This document shows positions 59,931 to 64,000 of a stretch of 64,000 bases of DNA, in pieces. This DNA is from Elysia crispata. Its lineage: Eukaryota > Mollusca > Gastropoda > Plakobranchidae. Under the pieces are notes generated by a model that saw nothing but the letters and a program-made list of their open reading frames with translations, searched no databases and had not been told where the DNA came from. Every line of letters starts with the position of its first letter. The first letter of the stretch is position 1. Both the position numbers and the translations under genes were made by a program. The stretch is taken from contig JAWDGP010003315.1 in the NCBI GenBank assembly GCA_033675545.1, forward strand, positions 199,001-263,000, written 5' to 3'.

Positions 59931-60257
59931 GCAATGTTGCTAAATTTTGCTCCAAGTGGACATTATTTCTATTTAAAATCTCTGTTATTCTTGCAGCAAA
60001 TTCTAAAGTTATGTAACCCTTGTCCAGAAATCTTCAAGGCATTTACTGCTGTTTATCACGTCACGAGAGATGTGGTCGACAATGAGGGCAGGCTTTGGAT
60101 TGACTTGTTGATAGAACAATTTCTAACGCAGAGTTCGAAGATTGGAGGGCCAGAGGTAGCAAAGGATAAGGGAAAGGATTTGGAGAATATAAAAGGAATC
60201 ATTGACAACTGTTGGTGGAAAAGTCATATCCTTGATAAGGTCCCTACGTCTCTATGA
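59931..60257 (+). pseudogene. Degraded fragment of a repeat-associated protein family
   Basis: The open frame of 107 codons reads MLLNFAPSGHYFYLKSLL, then FLQQILKLCNPCPEIFKAF, then NEGRLWIDLLIEQFLTQSS and KIGGP. From memory of the pattern, this follows a family common in mollusc and cnidarian genomes (ML-F-A-GH-Y-KS, YLQ, HVVRRSD--W-G---DL-IEQ-LM-S-K--GG). Upstream sequence is broken by stops and the C-terminal part is lost. The family's function is unknown to me; its copy number suggests a mobile element. Confidence 0.4.
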
Positions 60258-62837
60258 GCCTGATAGTTCCAAACTCGAAGAATCAACTGAAACTCGGAAC
60301 CATAGGGATCTAAATGAAACTGGATGTTTCTTGAATTGGCTTGAACTTAAAAGTCCTTATTACTCAACAAGATCGAATTTAGTAAGTATATATAACTGAC
60401 AAAGAAGCAAGTGTATGCAAATCGCAGAAATTTTTCAAATACAGGAGAAGGTATTTTTGATCGTATCACATCGAAAATTGGTCGACCGAGGATCAAGATA
60501 AGGTAAACCCTATGACAGCGGCAAGTCATTGAAAGGTACATGAAGTCACAGCGAAATGACAAGAATGTAATGTCTTCTGGATACAGGTTATAACTTCAGA
60601 AGATGATATCGCTCGTGCCACTCGCAACTGATCGAGGTTTAGACCTTCTTTCGTTTATCGAGCCTTTGGTCAAATTATATCATTAACGTCGTTAATGCGA
60701 TTGCACGTATTTCGGTTGTCAAAGGTGATTAATGGACCTAAACTTTTTAACCCGCATACATTTTCACTATTATTACTGTAAAAACCGGTACATTCTTTCT
60801 ATAATATTGGGTGAAAGAATAGCCTTACTGCAATTTTACTAATCGGGTGTTGTTAGCGGTGCAACTAGTGCTCATAAAGAACGGGCCTAACTCAAATTAA
60901 ATAGGTTATCTAGTCTTCATGTTAATAGGGAATGCGATTTCACAGATTTATCGTACATTGTTGGCAGTCAAGTCATGAGCTTTACTTTAAGGTATGGATA
61001 CATACAATATTCTGCAGCCAGCAATAAATCGCTTTCTACAGAGAATCACTTACCACAAACCCCAATGTGTTTACATGAAGCGATTTGGTACTTTGCTGCT
61101 TTCTGCCTTTCACTTTCAACAACAACTGCTTTCTGCACGTCGCTAGCTATTTCTTAAGTAGGCTAGAGAAGACCTCAAAATCACACAACTTTTTTACATG
61201 CGCAATCAGATAATAATTTTCTGTTTCTGTTCTAAACAAGATCTTGAAAATTTAATGTCTGCCAAATAAGTGGGGTTAATTCTAAAATAATTCAGGAGTT
61301 TCACAGACACCAATGCCAACAGGACAAAAATCACCACTATGTTTCGACAAAAAATGATTTAATCAATATTACTTGAGGAGTGGCAACTTAAACGAAGTTT
61401 ACTTTTTAGCTCAGGTCTCTACCTGTTTAATTTTGCAGCATATCGAATTGTTTAAAACTTAACTGTTGTTAATTAGAATAAAAAGTGACGTTTGGTGCCA
61501 CGTAATTCTTTAAAGATTAAAATTACTAGTTTATTTCAATAGAATGATACAACAGCGGATGTGATAAACAAATAACCAAGCATTAATAAATACCATTAAA
61601 GCTTATACAGTGGGTTCATCTAGATTGACTTCACAGGCGGCCTTTCACATCAAAATGAGCTAGATCTAGCGTTAGACTTGAAGATCTAAATAAACTGACA
61701 TGAAATTATTTTTAAAAAGGTCAGATTGTAAATTTATTGATATAGATCTAGATTTAAACACGAAAATAATAACATCAGTCTAAAGAAGGAGACCAAATGT
61801 TCCCAACAATTAAGAAAACTCATTTTTTTTTTATAATCGTCAGGCGATGGAAACAGAAGTCTTGACCAGAAGCGTGTTTTTTTTAAACCCACGTCTCGAT
61901 ATGAGAAATGACTCGCGCCAATTTATTTTTTTCCCGATCAAATTAATTAAAGTCCGTTACGATAAGCGCGCCACACGCGACAACAATAATCGTATTTCAG
62001 GGTTACTTCCAACGTCGAGGAAATAGTTCTTTCTTTGTAGTTTTCACATCCCTGCACCAATTTTTTTTATTCCTGAACACACAATATTTTGCGATCTTTT
62101 TAGCGATCAGAAAGGATCTACCAGGATTGAATGACAGTAATGGGTGAAAACAAGGGAGACAGATAATTCTGATTGTTGTTGCTGGCAGAATTTTGTATTC
62201 GACTTTGTGTCTTGATAACCTGTCGACGAAATATCAATCCGTAACGAGTAGAACACACGAGTTGGTATCGACTAACATTAACCGTTTCCTTGTTACATGT
62301 CGCATACTGAAAATATATCGCAGGCACTTAAATCTAGATTATTCTTTTCAGTAATCGATTATAGTTAAAAGTCGACACATGAAGTCATGAGTCATTAACA
62401 AAATCCCTATATAATACCTTGCCAGAGGCTTCTACCCCCTCTCCTCCAAAACACAAAAAAAGACCCACCCCAACACACACGCACTCACCTTCTCTTTAAA
62501 GGAGCGAGCCGAGCGCAGTACGTTTCCCCTACAAATTTCCAATTTTGGTGACGCAACGGTTATCTGTATACGTTTCCCCTATTAATTGCTAAGTCGATTA
62601 CTGTCGAAACAAAATCGAATTTTCGATTGTTTAAGCACATTTGCCCTCTGCATTTTTATGGGCTTGGGACCATCACACAATTATCTCAAAACATTGTGTG
62701 GCCGCATTACAAATGTGTCTTTATGATGAGATTTTAAAGTGGCTAAAAACTATACACACATTTTGGAGTGTCATAAAAAGAACATTATGAGGGAGCCCTA
62801 AGAAGGGCTAAACAGAACCTCGGACCCTCAACTCCAT
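60258..62837. other. Non-coding stretch
   Basis: Contains TAGATCTAG-rich DNA at 61655-61755, and an inverted repeat CACACAAT ... ATTGTGTG at 62674-62700. tacgtttcccctA occurs twice at 62519-62582. No gene seen. Confidence 0.4.
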
Positions 62838-64000
62838 TTAAAACAGCTTATAAGACATCTTATTTACATATTCAACTCTCGAAATTCTGGCTTCTCTGAA
62901 TTCTTGTATGGCTTTCTCCCATCTCTCTCTCTGGCATCTATCACGTTTTCTTGTTTTTGCGTTTTCTCCTTTGCTGATGGCAGAGAATTTCATGAGTGTC
63001 AACTGTTGCACATCTCCAAGTCTGTTTATTAAAGTGAAAATGTTCGGATTGGAGTTCTGGAAAAACTTCTGGAAATGCGCGTGAAAACTCTCGCAGCAGT
63101 TAGTTGTTCGTGGTCTGCTAAGATCTTGTGAAGCCCACATTGAAGGGGGGAAGTTTTGACTTTCAATATAGTTCTTCAGTAGGTATTCTTCGAGTTCTTC
63201 AATTCTTGGGTCAATAGGAGATAAACAAGTTGCTTCGATGCAGAAAAATGGGATAACTTGTTCAGAAGGAAGGAATGGCATCCCGAACAAAATTCTCATC
63301 CACTTGTGAATTTCTGATTCCTTGTCCTCGTAGTCCTTTTTCAGTCCCAATTCGTTGCACTTTCGGAGCCATGCTTGTTTGAGGTGAAAATTGCATCCAA
63401 AGATGTCTATTTCAGGGAACACTTTTTTGAAGGCCTGATGAGTAGCGCTTTCAAAGTCCAGATTAATTCTTGATGGACTGAAGATTAAACCTCTTTTTTG
63501 GCATTCGTCTATAAGTAATCCCAACATAACTTCATATGTTTCTTGTTTCTTGTTTGGCAGCAAAAAGTAAAACATGGGCATGTAGTAGCCTAATCTTTCA
63601 ACGTGAAAAATGTAAAGCTGGAAAAAAAATTGAGGACTGCACTTGATAGTTCTTCTCAAATGTCATCATCACGACTTTGTTCTTAGTTGCATAAGTGAAG
63701 TCGTCTGGCTTATCAAAGTTTCCTTCTTCCAAAACATGTATCGTCTCATCTATGTCTCTCGGGAGCTTTGGTTTTACTGATCGCCTGGCGATATAAATTG
63801 CCTTTCTGATAGAGGAGTACTCCCTTGGAACAATATCTACTTTATCTGCCTGTAATTCCTGAATTATGACTTTCGCTGGTCTTTCATCCGTATTATGTAG
63901 ACTTCTCTTTTTGCACCGGTTTTGCAAATCTTGTTTGGCTATACTGTGACAGGGTGGCTGCGTATGATTGTGGTCTGACTTCAAGTCGAAAATTGTTGTT
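62838..64000 (-). pseudogene. MULE (Mutator-like) transposase, frameshifted, runs off the window
   Basis: On the minus strand, 64000-63598 reads the end of a FLYWCH-type zinc finger (KSDHNHTQPP), a linker region and KNKVVMMTFEKNY. 63659-62838 in another frame reads CSPQFFFQLYIFHVE, then RINLDFESATHQAFKKVF with the second catalytic Asp, the GCNFHLKQAW motif (C-x2-H) and, later, CCESFHAHFQKFF with a Glu box. It ends at a stop at 62838. The frameshift at about 63625-63655 falls where the first catalytic Asp (DGT in the family) is expected, and no DGT is visible in either frame. About 390 codons are present; the N-terminus is outside. No terminal inverted repeat seen. Confidence 0.85.

Overview
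This is an animal nuclear DNA window, most likely from a gastropod mollusc. The grounds are AT-rich intergenic sequence, many small GT-AG exons separated by kilobase introns, dense microsatellites (TC, TA, TATC, TTA, AAG, AGT), clusters of TAGATCTAG palindromes, and a neuropeptide receptor of the CCAP-receptor type. The species call is an inference; no RNA or protein database was searched. Genes had to be pieced together from exons, because almost every long open frame in the window is a repeat shadow. LAYOUT: 1-1826 holds a truncated non-LTR retrotransposon (minus strand) stopped by a (TTA)n tract. 2731-2897 is an isolated exon (minus) with an EF-hand-like helix-loop-helix. 6616-10005 holds three phase-compatible exons (minus) forming the 3' end of an unrecognised gene. 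The intron between its first two exons ends in a 1.5-kb, 52-bp minisatellite whose unit copies the splice acceptor of the next exon. 10881-10980 is a convincing first coding exon (plus), followed 58 bp later by a 2.3-kb purine-rich tract built on (AAG)n. 14.5-15.1 kb is compound microsatellite. 16574-18604 is a very homogeneous 45-bp minisatellite of about 45 units with three main unit variants. 18.6-27.2 kb is mostly non-coding, with simple repeats and a decayed LINE trace. 27244-43347 is the main gene: seven minus-strand exons that join in phase into all seven transmembrane helices and the C-terminal tail of a rhodopsin-class GPCR of the CCAP/neuropeptide S receptor group; its N-terminal exon was not found. 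Its introns carry a 25-bp and a 78-bp minisatellite and two tRNA-derived SINEs. 44958-47606 is a damaged Ty3/gypsy-superfamily LTR element with a TATA box, a tRNA-Pro-like primer binding site, a gag with zinc knuckles, then a protease-like region followed directly by the integrase zinc finger (Gmr1-like order), deleted into a remnant of the 3' LTR. 47636-48000 and 52850-55850 are two more LINE copies (plus). 57.4-58.6 kb is an unassigned GC-richer segment with a TATA box. 59.9-60.2 kb is a degraded fragment of a repeat-associated protein family. 62838-64000 is a frameshifted Mutator-like (MULE) transposase running off the window edge. HOW IT FITS TOGETHER: the host genes are ordinary and probably unrelated (one neuropeptide receptor, one EF-hand-like protein, one unknown, one unknown first exon). 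What is unusual is how tandem repeats sit against splice sites: a minisatellite made of acceptor copies, a GAA-type tract just inside an intron 1, and an open-frame 78-bp array inside a receptor intron.
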